This document shows, one piece after another, positions 22,651-32,900 of a DNA stretch of 64,000 nt (its first letter is position 1; every line of letters starts with the position of its first letter). Origin of the DNA: Tritrichomonas musculus (lineage: Eukaryota; Parabasalia; Tritrichomonadida; Tritrichomonadidae); contig JAPFFF010000001.1 of assembly GCA_039105265.1 (NCBI GenBank), forward strand, positions 9,486,001 through 9,550,000, given 5' to 3'. Below the pieces are notes generated by a model, which made no database searches, was not told the origin of the DNA, and saw only the letters and a list, made by a program, of their open reading frames with translations. The position numbers and the translations under genes were made by a program.

Positions 22651-22722
22651 TTTTTATATCACATGTCTCAAAAAAATAAATCTAATTTTATTTTAATTTA
22701 ATTTTTTATCTAATATAAAAAT
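22651..22722 (+). promoter_or_regulatory. Leader/promoter block of the 160-aa gene
   Basis: Starts TTTTTATATCACATGTCTCA and ends TTATCTAATATAAAAAT just before the ATG. A near copy precedes the polymerase gene at 23212-23285. The block contains an Inr-like TCACA. The upstream half is the inner end of the TIR. Confidence 0.55.
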
Positions 22723-23205
22723 ATGACTAAATCAATTGTTGATGACAAAATGAATAAATTATATAAACAAATTAATAAATATTATAAAACAATAAATCGT
22801 AAAATGTTAAAACAAATTGTAAAGCGTACTGATGAAATAACAGATTTATATTATGAATACGTAAATCCTGATATGAATGATAAAGAGAAGCGACAAAATG
22901 AAAATACATTATTGACCAAAAGAATTTTAAATAATGAAAAGTGTAACGAAGTTTGTACATTTAACGGTGTTTTAACTTTCATTTGCGGAATTTATCATTT
23001 TCTTTATGCTTACGAAAACGAACCGAATAAATTATTCCATCATTGTAATATTTGGGATTTCATGCATTGCACACTTCATGAATTCGATATGGAAAAGAAA
23101 TTTATGTTTCTATTTAATGATGAAAATATACCCGAAACGGTTGAAAGATTTTTAAATATTGACGATTATGAAATAATGGAATTATTAAAATTAAATTTTA
23201 ATTGA
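22723..23205 (+). CDS. Maverick 160-aa protein, unknown
   Basis: No family recognised. The N-terminal third is basic and helical (NKLYKQINKYYKTINRKMLK). The C-terminal half is rich in Cys and His (CNEVCTFNGVLTFICGIYHF; HHCNIWDFMHCTLHEF), which could bind metal. It is the first gene inside the left TIR and shares its leader with the polymerase gene 80 bp downstream, so the two are likely expressed together. Its position next to a protein-primed polymerase makes a replication role thinkable, but nothing in the sequence proves this. Confidence 0.7.
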   Translation: MTKSIVDDKMNKLYKQINKYYKTINRKMLKQIVKRTDEITDLYYEYVNPDMNDKEKRQNENTLLTKRILNNEKCNEVCTFNGVLTFICGIYHFLYAYENEPNKLFHHCNIWDFMHCTLHEFDMEKKFMFLFNDENIPETVERFLNIDDYEIMELLKLNFN

Positions 23206-23211
23206 ATAATT

Positions 23212-23285
23212 ATTTTTATATCACATGTCTCAAAAATAAATCTAATTAATTTTTTATTTTTTATTTTTTTATCTAATATAAAAAT
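23212..23285 (+). promoter_or_regulatory. Leader/promoter block of polymerase gene
   Basis: Second copy of the block at 22651-22722, with ATATCACATGTCTCAAAAAT at the start and TTTTTATCTAATATAAAAAT directly before the ATG. Confidence 0.55.
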
Positions 23286-26200
23286 ATGTCATTAGACAAT
23301 ACGCCAACAAATAAATTAATCGAGTTATCAAATTTATTATATAATGAAAATTTAACAATTAATGATTGGAAAAATGAATTTGATAATGAAAATGATTTAC
23401 GTGAAAATTTAATTGAAATGTTAGTTTCAGATATTTTAAATAAAGGATATGATGGAGAAAATAATTATAATTCCATGTATTGGTTCGTGAAAGGTTTAAA
23501 TATTCCATCACCGAAACCACTTAAACGTTACATAGATTCAGATGATTATTTATTCAAAAATTTAAATAAATACAAAATTCAAGATTCACTTGATGATTTC
23601 AACCGTCAACGTTTACATGAAAAATTCAACCGTGATTTACATAAAAAAGATTCTTCATTTCTTGATGAATTAATGAAACATTCCAAAGATATTCGTGAAT
23701 TTTGGAGAAGTGATTTATTATATAATTCACCGCCAGCTGATGCATTAAATGATGAGGAATTTTTCCCCGAAGAAAAACCAAAAGATATTAATTTACGTAA
23801 TATTAAATCATTTAAAGAATGGCAAAAATTAGATGACGAACAACAAACATTAGTGGATGATATGATGAAATCATTATATAAAACACCTACTAATTGGGAA
23901 ATTAATTTTGAACTTTTAAACAATAAAGGCAAAAAATTAATGTTTCCATTACTTAAAAATTTCTTTCAGGAATACATTGACCCATTACCAATGGATAAAT
24001 ACAAAATAGAATTTAAAGTTAAAGGTCAATGGCATTCTAAACCATTAACACCTGAAGTTTATAATAAATTAATGGAAAATTTCACTGAAGAACATTTTAT
24101 ATTCGACCTTGATGAAATACCGGCAGAATTTACGGGGTTCATTAGTGGAGATAATGCAGATTTACCTGATTGGTCATTATTTTCATCATTAAGATTTTCA
24201 AAATATTTGCATAAAGATAGGGTCCGTAAAGACGTTGGTGGTTCATTCTTTAACTATATAGCTAACGATAAAGTACCTAAGCAAGTTATTGAGTATTTAA
24301 AACGTCTTCAAATATTTGATTCATTAGTGGATGAAAAAGTAACTGTTCTTGAAGAAGCAAAAGAATTCACTCGGAGTTATTATGATAATTTAACTGGTGA
24401 TTTAGAATATGAAACCATTGAGATTCCAGCAAAAATTACAAAATCAACTAAACAACGTGAAGAATTAAATGATTGCTGCTTCGTTTATGCTCTCAAACAA
24501 ACTGGTTTTTATTCTGATGATATTTTAAATCAAATACGATTAAGAATTAATAATAGGTATTTATCACAAGGTTCAATTGAAAAAATATGTCAAGAGTTTA
24601 AGATTCACATTAAATTATCATATATTGATGACAGCAGCGATAGAAAAAATAAAAAGACAACGGTTCAACAATGCAAAAACAAAGTCCGTAAATCATATTT
24701 GGGAGTCAAAGATGCTGAACCTCAACGAACCCATACATTTAACGTTTATGAAGACCATTATTTCATAGAAGAGAAAACACCATTTAGTACTTATTACATC
24801 AAAAATCTTCATAAAAATCTTGATGATGATAAATACAATAAAGAATATAAACAAGAACATTGGATAAAAGCAAGATATTATATTTCATCATCAAATTTAG
24901 TCCGTGAATTAATGAAGCAAGGATATTTTAATCCAATCACTTATGGTCAATATCGAATATTAAAAACTGTTTTCTATCATGAATTTGATAAAGATTTAAC
25001 AAATATTAATTTAGAATATGAACCTGAATATTGCACAAAATTAATAGCTCCAAAAATTGTTAAAGAAAGCGAAAACAAAACAGACCCTACTTATTGGTAT
25101 GCTGATTTTGAAGCTGACGTTTCAGGTAATATTCATAAACCATTTATGTGTGTTCTTCAATCACAAAATGGAAAAATTAATGAATGCTTTAAAGGTGAAA
25201 CATGTAATAAACAATTTCTTGATTTCTTACCTGATAATGCAGTTGTTTATTTCCACAATTTAGCATATGATTTTAGGATGTTTTCGTCTTTAGTTAATAT
25301 CAAAAATACTATAATTAAAGGAACAAAATTAATGAAAGCAAATGTTGAATATGACGATAAAAAGATTTTCTTTAAAGATTCATTACCTATGTTAAATTGT
25401 AAACTTTCACAATTACCTTCTATGTTTAATTTGGGCATTAATGTTCAAAAAGAAATTTTCCCATACAAATATTACACACTTGAAAGATTAAATACCAACA
25501 AAGGAGTAATTAATGATGCAGGCTTAAATGAAGATCAAAAATGGACAACAGATGATTATGAATTATTTAAATCAAACATTGATAAAATACCTAAATGTAG
25601 AATTGATGAAAACCATTTCGACATGTGGTCATATGCAGAATTTTATTGTAAACAAGATGTAAACATCCTTAGACTTGGATTTAATGAATTCAGAAATGGA
25701 TTTATTAAAGATTTCAGTATTGACCCTTTTAATTTCATTTCCATTTCTTCACTCGCTAATGAAGTATTTAATCAACGTGTTTATTATCCTAATGGTAACC
25801 TTTATAAATTAGGTGGTCATGTTCGTAAGTTTTGCTCAAAAGCTGTTTATGGAGGACGTTGCATGACTGCTTACAATAAAAAATGGCATATATTAAAGCT
25901 ACTTTGTGATTTCGACGCTGTTTCATTATATCCTTCAGCAATGGCACGTTTATATACCGTTGAAGGTAAACCTGAAGTTATCAAACCTGAACAATTAAAC
26001 CTTGAATTCCTTTCAAAACAAGGTGCTTATATTGTTGAAATCAAAATTACTAAAGTTAATAAACATTATCCATTCCCACTCATTGTTCGTAAAGTAAATG
26101 GATTAAATCTTAATGATGATAACTTAAAAGAAGGTGAAACATTAAATATAATTGTTGATAATATATCATTAGAAGACCTTATTGAATTTCAAAAAATAGA

Positions 26201-27089
26201 GTTTGAATTCATCCGTGGTTATTATTGGGCAGGCAAACGTGATTATACAATACAAAAAGAAATTAAGAAAATATTTAATAAAAGACTTGAATATAAGAAG
26301 CAACATAACCCATTACAACAATTATATAAATTAATTATGAATTCATGCTATGGTAAAACTATTGAAAAACCAGTTGATAAAGATATTAAATATATGAATG
26401 ATGACGATTTTGAGAAATATTGGATCAAAAACTATAATAAAATTATTGAGGACACATTAATTGAGAGTAGAAAGACACCAATTCACGCTGTAAAAGTTAT
26501 TAAACAAATTGAAAACCATTTTAACTTTTCACTTCTTGGTATTCAAGTTCTTTCTATGTCAAAACGAATTATGAACGAAGTAATGTGTTTAGCTTATGAT
26601 TTGGGATGCCACATTTATTACCAAGATACTGATTCAATGCACATTGAAGTTGATGATTTACCACGACTTGTTAATGGTTTTAAAGAAAAATATAATCGTG
26701 AATTAATCGGAACTAATTTAGGACAATTTCACAGTGACTTTCCAACCATTAATGGACATGATGAAATGCCAAAATCTATTGAGTCATATTTTCTAATGAA
26801 GAAAATGTATATAGATAAATTACAAGATTCCACCGGAGAAATTGATTATATGATTAGAGGTAAAGGTTTGACACAAAATTCTATTAAATATGCTTACAAA
26901 GAATTTGGTAATGATCCCATGAAGTTATATGAATCCTTATTTAATGGAAACACACAAACGTTTGATTTAACGAAAGGTCAACCATGCTTTTCAATGAATA
27001 AAAACATGACAGTATCAACTTTAAAGAAATTTGAACGTAAAATAAAAACAACTTATGAAGAAGGTAAACATGAAGATTATTTTAAATAG
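23286..27089 (+). CDS. polB: Protein-primed family B DNA polymerase
   Basis: A 1,267-aa Maverick polymerase that would copy the element by protein priming. The exonuclease motifs are complete: ExoI YADFEADVSG (D607, E609), ExoII FHNLAYDF (D662) and ExoIII YCKQD (D791). The polymerase motifs are motif A DAVSLYPSAM (D877), motif B NSCYGK (N1019) and motif C YYQDTDS (D1114, D1116). Upstream, residues about 395-495 carry DCCFVYALKQTG (C397/C398) and conserved histidines H483 and H491, the look of an OTU-like cysteine-protease module known from some Polinton and bidnavirus polymerases. The first 390 residues are unassigned. Its 3' end overlaps the convergent integrase gene by 8 bp. The frame is intact. 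Confidence 0.95.
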   Translation: MSLDNTPTNKLIELSNLLYNENLTINDWKNEFDNENDLRENLIEMLVSDILNKGYDGENNYNSMYWFVKGLNIPSPKPLKRYIDSDDYLFKNLNKYKIQDSLDDFNRQRLHEKFNRDLHKKDSSFLDELMKHSKDIREFWRSDLLYNSPPADALNDEEFFPEEKPKDINLRNIKSFKEWQKLDDEQQTLVDDMMKSLYKTPTNWEINFELLNNKGKKLMFPLLKNFFQEYIDPLPMDKYKIEFKVKGQWHSKPLTPEVYNKLMENFTEEHFIFDLDEIPAEFTGFISGDNADLPDWSLFSSLRFSKYLHKDRVRKDVGGSFFNYIANDKVPKQVIEYLKRLQIFDSLVDEKVTVLEEAKEFTRSYYDNLTGDLEYETIEIPAKITKSTKQREELNDCCFVYALKQTGFYSDDILNQIRLRINNRYLSQGSIEKICQEFKIHIKLSYIDDSSDRKNKKTTVQQCKNKVRKSYLGVKDAEPQRTHTFNVYEDHYFIEEKTPFSTYYIKNLHKNLDDDKYNKEYKQEHWIKARYYISSSNLVRELMKQGYFNPITYGQYRILKTVFYHEFDKDLTNINLEYEPEYCTKLIAPKIVKESENKTDPTYWYADFEADVSGNIHKPFMCVLQSQNGKINECFKGETCNKQFLDFLPDNAVVYFHNLAYDFRMFSSLVNIKNTIIKGTKLMKANVEYDDKKIFFKDSLPMLNCKLSQLPSMFNLGINVQKEIFPYKYYTLERLNTNKGVINDAGLNEDQKWTTDDYELFKSNIDKIPKCRIDENHFDMWSYAEFYCKQDVNILRLGFNEFRNGFIKDFSIDPFNFISISSLANEVFNQRVYYPNGNLYKLGGHVRKFCSKAVYGGRCMTAYNKKWHILKLLCDFDAVSLYPSAMARLYTVEGKPEVIKPEQLNLEFLSKQGAYIVEIKITKVNKHYPFPLIVRKVNGLNLNDDNLKEGETLNIIVDNISLEDLIEFQKIEFEFIRGYYWAGKRDYTIQKEIKKIFNKRLEYKKQHNPLQQLYKLIMNSCYGKTIEKPVDKDIKYMNDDDFEKYWIKNYNKIIEDTLIESRKTPIHAVKVIKQIENHFNFSLLGIQVLSMSKRIMNEVMCLAYDLGCHIYYQDTDSMHIEVDDLPRLVNGFKEKYNRELIGTNLGQFHSDFPTINGHDEMPKSIESYFLMKKMYIDKLQDSTGEIDYMIRGKGLTQNSIKYAYKEFGNDPMKLYESLFNGNTQTFDLTKGQPCFSMNKNMTVSTLKKFERKIKTTYEEGKHEDYFK

Positions 27090-28689
27090 GATCTAATAAA
27101 TATCTTGGTAATAATTGAATTCTATTTTTACCATTAAGTTTTCCTTCTACTTTAAATAATCCATTTTCTTTACCAATAACTTTAAACTCTCCTGGTTGAA
27201 TTATTGATCTTCTTTTCATCATTGGATCTTTTTCATTATAAACTTTAACATTTACTCCATCATTAATATTAAAACTTGCATTATTTTTAATTTCCCAATT
27301 AGCTTGTAATATTCTCCTCACAATATAATTTTCAAGTTCTGGATCATCATTTACCATCTTTGGTGTTACACTAAAACCTGCCCATTTACTCAATCCTCTA
27401 TGTGGTGCATTATTGTATTGATTAACTATTTCATTCATTACTTCAGGAGTTATTACACCAATTTTCATATTATACGCCATATCTCTAATGGTTCTAATTA
27501 CTCTATCAATAATTCCTAAACTTGAATGCAAAGGATCATTTTTTACATCTTCCTGTTCTTTCTTCATGAAATCGGGATAGTTACCCATTACTTGTCTAGT
27601 CACTGGTTTAAAATCAATTCCTCGTGAATTATAAAATGTTTCCCAAGCCAACTTTGAATTAAAACTTCCTTCACCATCACCTGTTAAATGTTTTACATTA
27701 GCACCTTTCTCAATCATTCTATTTAATGCTCTCAAATATGAAACAGTTGATTTAATAGTTCCTTTTGAAAATTCATTTTCTCACACTACATCATTTAATA
27801 ATTCAACAAATAAGTATTTAGTATTCACATTTATTGCTACCAAATAACCCAATTTTCCACAAAACATTAAATCAATCATCCATGTGTTCCTTTCTGCAAC
27901 TTTATGTAATTGATAATGTTTTATATTTTGTTTTAAAGGAAATGATGAAGGAATTTTTCCCTTTTCTTCTTTCAGTTCTGGGTTAATTAGTTTTAAAGCA
28001 TTGATTTTATCTTTACTTTTATATCCAAATAATCCCGTAAATGGTATTTTATCATATTTTATAGTCGTCCCTGGTTGTTGAAAATATTTTCGTTTATAAT
28101 CTTCATACCAATTATTAATTGATCTTCTTCCTCTATTCCATCCACTTGTGACTTTAACAAAATTGTCATATGTTAATAAATCATCATTCATGTGTTCAAC
28201 AACAAATTTATCTAATTTATCGCCAAACGTTTCTTTTCTGACTTTCAGCTCTTCATTCTTATGTACTTCCTCCCATTCTCTTTCATACTCATCATATATG
28301 TGTCTAATATCTTCATCTAGTAATGGTTTAAATGAGTTTAATCTTTTCACTTGATTAAATGATAATTTATTTTTGTTCTTATGAACTTTACTCATTAAAT
28401 CCTCTCTTGCTATTCTCACTGCTTCTTCATAATCTGCCATTCGTTCACGTTCCATTTCTACTTCACGTCTACGTTCTTCATCCTTTACTATATCACGAAT
28501 GGTTAAGTAATGAATTATATAGAAATTATTTATATGTTGAGCTGGAATTTTCACTTTCAAATATTTTTCACAATAATGATTTATATAATATTTCACTTGT
28601 TCCTCAAATTTATTCGGTTCATACTTTTCTATCTTACTTGTCACATATGAAATTATCCCATCTGTGTTATTAAATAATGTTTCCGTCAT
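27082..28689 (-). pseudogene. Retroviral-type integrase with one in-frame TGA
   Basis: The 1,608-nt frame would encode 535 residues but is cut at codon 303 by TGA (27781-27783); the frame is the same on both sides and no frameshift is needed. Before the stop lie a charged helical N-terminus and the first catalytic aspartate in WMIDLMF (D273). After it come the second aspartate in GDGEGSF (about 338) and the motif HSSLGIIDRVIRTIRDM, where the third acidic residue appears to be D (about 395) instead of E. C-terminal residues suggest the usual SH3/chromo-like tail (LLPRYLLDPI). The enzyme would insert the element and create the 5-6-bp duplication. The stop may be a real inactivating mutation, a readthrough site or a sequencing error. 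Confidence 0.9.
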
Positions 28690-28794
28690 GATTTAAATTA
28701 AATTAAATTAAAGATATTTGATGTTTTCATGAATGCAAAAATAATTATTTAGTTTATTTTTCATAAATTAAATTTTTTATCACATAATAAAAAT

Positions 28795-29025
28795 ATGTCT
28801 CAAGCCTTACCACCCCTTAAACAACGTCATGAAAGAAAAACATTTGCTACTCCAACGTTGAAACTCATAAATTCACGTCTTCAATATTATAGAAAAGTAT
28901 TAAGTCAACCTGAACCAACAACGGAGAAAGGAAAACTTAGTCGTGCAAGAATTCAAAATAAATATGATCAGTGTATGAAAGTAAGACAATTATTAAACAG
29001 AGCCGTTAAGAACCTTTATCTTTAA
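28795..29025 (+). CDS. Maverick 76-aa basic protein, unknown
   Basis: A small basic, helical protein (LKQRHERKTFATPTLKLINS, then KGKLSRARIQNKYDQCMK). The leader TTTTTATCACATAATAAAAAT before the ATG resembles the polymerase leader and includes an Inr-like TCACA. It is divergent from the integrase gene, 105 bp away, and its last 20 bp overlap the convergent gene 29006-29233. A nucleic-acid-binding or core role is conceivable from charge alone. Confidence 0.6.
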   Translation: MSQALPPLKQRHERKTFATPTLKLINSRLQYYRKVLSQPEPTTEKGKLSRARIQNKYDQCMKVRQLLNRAVKNLYL

Positions 29026-29233
29026 CATAATAGCCGTCACTACCGAAATATTTAATTGCTGGATTATTTGAATTATCAAATTTAGGTAATATTTTTGCAA
29101 CATTACCAACAACAGGTAACTTTTCCATTATTGATTTTGTTTTATTCCATCCAAATTTGAAGCCATCAGCAAAATCTTTAGCTGCTTCTTTAACTTTCCC
29201 CGCTAACTTTTTAAACCAACTACCAAAAGCCAT
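29006..29233 (-). CDS. MAFGSWFK amphipathic protein, short paralogue
   Basis: A 75-aa protein starting MAFGSWFKKLAGKVKEAAKD, which forms a strongly amphipathic basic helix. The same start, MAFGSWFK, opens the 106-aa protein at 37190-37510, so the two are paralogues within one element. The rest is less similar (LPVVGNVAKILPKFDNSNNP). By analogy with adenovirus protein VI and with minor capsid peptides of other Polinton-like viruses, such helices could sit under the capsid and disturb membranes. That analogy is based on position and pattern, not alignment. Confidence 0.65.
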   Translation of the reverse strand: MAFGSWFKKLAGKVKEAAKDFADGFKFGWNKTKSIMEKLPVVGNVAKILPKFDNSNNPAIKYFGSDGYYVKDKGS

Positions 29234-29286
29234 TTTTTAATATTAAATTAAAAATTATGATTTAATATTTTTATTTAAAACTAAAT

Positions 29287-29928
29287 ATGACATTAAAACA
29301 AGCAAGAATATTAAGTAGTGAAACCGATAACACTATTAAGCAAGAGCAAAATACGAATGTTAACATTAACATTAAACCATCAACTAAGTCACGACCTCAA
29401 ACCGTTCCGTTATATCCTAATGTTCCACCATTAAATCCAAACGTAAATTTTACTCAAGCGAACCAACCTGCGGATATTCCACCGGTTGGTCAAACTTTAT
29501 ATATTCCGACGACGGAGGATTTGAACTATCAATCTCAACCTCCAACAAACAGCAGTTTCCCATTAACTCGAGACAGAGGTATTGCAGATTTAGGAAATGA
29601 AATTGAGGATTTAGAAAAGAAAAACCAATTTTTACAAATGTTAGTTGAAATGTATGAATCAAACCCGTTAAAAATAAATGCTTACGTTGTTTGTGAAAGT
29701 AAGTTATTAATGAACATGATAAAGTTATTAACTGATTGTGAGAAAGTTGATTTAGTACTTAATGAAGATATTGGATGTAGTGGATGTACGGCTAAAACAA
29801 ACAAAATCATTTATGTTTCAAAAATATTGGTTACTAAAGATGGCAAAACTAGTGAGCTTAAATATGATTACAATAACATTTATAGTGAATTTGTTAAATA
29901 TGGAATTAGTTTGAAAATGGTATGCTAA
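29287..29928 (+). CDS. Maverick 213-aa protein, unknown
   Basis: No family recognised. Residues 1-95 are Pro/Asn/Thr-rich and probably disordered (PLYPNVPPLNPNVNFTQANQ). A short coiled coil follows (LGNEIEDLEKKNQFLQMLVE), then a compact C-terminal domain with CESKLLMNMIKLLTDCEKVD and a GCSGC motif. The disordered head followed by a folded tail would suit a virion linker or a regulatory protein. The stop codon lies one base from the end of the convergent fibre-like gene. Confidence 0.7.
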   Translation: MTLKQARILSSETDNTIKQEQNTNVNINIKPSTKSRPQTVPLYPNVPPLNPNVNFTQANQPADIPPVGQTLYIPTTEDLNYQSQPPTNSSFPLTRDRGIADLGNEIEDLEKKNQFLQMLVEMYESNPLKINAYVVCESKLLMNMIKLLTDCEKVDLVLNEDIGCSGCTAKTNKIIYVSKILVTKDGKTSELKYDYNNIYSEFVKYGISLKMVC

Positions 29929-29929
29929 T

Positions 29930-32900
29930 TTATGTTTTAAATACAGCTAACATTGTATCATTTATTTTTGCTGTAATCACCCCCACCGTTGTTCTGTTTA
30001 TTTTTGATGTAATAGCTGTTTGACCAGTTAATGTTTTCAATTCTCCTTCATCAATGAATACTTCATCACCAACTCCATAACATGATGTATCTGTAACTTT
30101 AACTAAATAATCTCCATGTGTCGCAAATGTTACACATTTATTAACTTCATCAATCTTAACACAAATTCCAACATACTCATTCCATCTGCCATTAGTCTTT
30201 ACTGAACAAATACAATCCGTTGTGTCATTTTCAGTTGATGGTTCAAAATGACTTTGTCCGCGACTTGAAGAGTCTTTATTTTCTTCATATTTGTAAACCT
30301 TACCTGTCATATATACTGGTGCACCAATTACAAAATCATTTATTGAATTCATTGATTCCTCAATTGGACAGTAATGAGTAATAGTTGTGTTGGAATTGAT
30401 TTTAGCATAGGCATTGCCGTCCATATCATATGCATTCATAATACAAACTTTTGATTGAGTAATTTTCAATGCTGTTATTTCATTGTATTTGATGGTCGCT
30501 TCATCACTTTTTACATTAATATCAAAATCTAACCATCTTTCCTTCGAACTATCAAGTTGATTGCCAATGCTCAATATTCTTGTATTTCGAGAATGATTTG
30601 GTTTCATGACCATGAGAGGTGCATCACTACATGTCTGATTTGCTCCACCCAATGCCAGAATGTTGTTTGGGTCTTTGATATAAACCTCTCCACTACTATC
30701 AGTGAAATACTCTTTTGATATATCTGCTTTCAATGCATATTTACCTTCTGCTGTTGTTTTTGTTTCATATTGGGTCATATCTGGCAAGTCCTGGGTTTTA
30801 GCAAACTCACTTAAGTTCGCAAGCTTCGCGTACGGTTCCAAAGCTGTTGCCAATGCAGATTCATTAACAAAATCTGTGGGTATCTCAGGGATATCCGTTT
30901 TCAAAGCAAAAGTATTCGACACATATCTTGACGAAAAAGCGTTTTTGTCTGTTGGTTCGATATTTTTGGTTATTGAACATGATAAAATTTCCGGTGTTTC
31001 ACCAGTTCCTGGATTTATTAATTCATGGCAATCATACAGAAACCAAAGACCAGAATTACTTCCTTCCATACGCATTATCTGAGAGGGTTGATCGTCATTG
31101 TATGAATAATCTACATGAACATAATGAGCCGTATAAAAATTGTTTGATGAAACAATATCCAGCCCATATTGCTCAATCATTTCATGAAATGTGTCGTAAT
31201 CCAAATCAGGAATTGTATTATTTTCAATTTTGAATTGAATAGTTGTTTGCCCCTCAATAATTTCTGGAATTTCACTTTTTACTTGCTCAATAGCATGGGT
31301 CATATCCGTTTTCAAAGCATAATTATTTTTTATGAGATTCATATTTGGGATACAATATTCATCATAAACTTCAGGTCTGTATGAATAACATACTGATTCT
31401 AGATCGACAACATAGTTATCATTATATCTGAATGTTCCACCATAATAGAAAAAGTATATAGAAAAAGTATTTTCGCCTTTTTTGTAATAATAATATTCCG
31501 AGTCTTCACTATCATACAAATATTCTCCTGAAATATCATCATTATTACAAGAACCTTTAACAATTAATGATGATTTCTTTAATATTTTACATAAATCTCC
31601 ATCCAAATTTACAATCTTTGTTCTTTTATCCTCATCATTTGTTGTTCCATTTACGAAGTAGGTAGTGATTGATAATTCTTGAGTTATATTTTCGGTTGAT
31701 AATATGTCTTCTTTTGTTACATATGGTTCCAAAGCTGTTGTCAATGCAGTACTCAGTGCAGATTCATTAACCAAATCATTTGGTATTGTTGGGATTGCTT
31801 CAGCTAATTCTGTTTTTAATGCATAAGCATTTAATATATTTGTTAATTGATTGTTATTTTTAAAGTTTGTGTTTAAATATGTGTATGACGGATAATTATC
31901 TTGAACATATCGAACAGTTGCATAATTATTTAATGTTTCACTTAATTTATTCGTGAATGATTCATTTAATTGAACTTTATGGTTTTCAATCAATTTTTTA
32001 GTTGCTGATGCTGTTAATAATTGGTTATTAGTTAATGTTTCGCCTAATAATAATTCATTATCATTTTTGGCTGCTGGGGTGTATTTGAGTTTAACAAATG
32101 ATGGTTGAATTGTTCCATAAATTAATATATATGGGAATTCATAAACTAATTCGCAATTAATAGCTGAAATATCAGCAACATCTGAGTTCAAACATTCAAT
32201 ACTTCCATTTTCCTTATACTCATATTCGTAAATTCGGTACATCTCGCCAATATCATCAACCATAAATGAAACATCAATTTTATAATTAGTTTCAATATGT
32301 TCACAGTAATATTTAAAACATAATCTTTCATCAGGAATTATAATTTCTGTTTCAACATATGGTTTTTCTTCAACTACTTCATGAGGTGCTAATACTAATC
32401 CATCGTCAATTATTTCATCAACATATGCAACTTCTTTAACAGTTGATCCAGCATTTTTACTAAACGCTAATTTTAATGCACCAAATATACCTTCAGCACC
32501 AACTTTCATTAATCCGCCAAAGTTAAAACAAAAGTTACTAATTTGTACGACATCCATAACTATATCAAACCAATTTGTTTTATTTTTCATATCATTAATT
32601 TCTTTCTCTAACTTTGCACAATAATTTTGAAGTGCTGATATTTGATTAACCGCAATATCAACTGTATTTCCTAATGAATTTAAAACGAAAACGTGGGATT
32701 CAATGTTTTCACCTATGACTACACCTGAAGTTTGAATGTTAAAGTTTGTATAAAGTGTTGTGCATGCTTCAGGTCGTGGTGAGACAGTATAATAACCAGT
32801 ATTAGCTAAGAATTCAAATGTATTGATTCCTTTTTCATAACTTACATCAGCAATAGTATAAATTAATTCATCATCTTTAGGCATGTATAATACTAAACCA

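Larger units (their letters stand above)
21986..22683 (+). repeat. Left terminal inverted repeat of Maverick (about 698 bp)
   Basis: Begins CGTCGTATGTATTTACTG and matches the reverse complement of 40484-41032. It contains a terminal hairpin, a leader-like block with ATG (about 22140-22222), 58-59-bp tandem units and a segment of about 91 bp missing from the right copy. Confidence 0.9.

Noticed and set aside
28148-28673. Plus-strand frames opposite the integrase
   Set aside because: They are shadows of the integrase coding strand, with leucine- and serine-rich text and no known motif.
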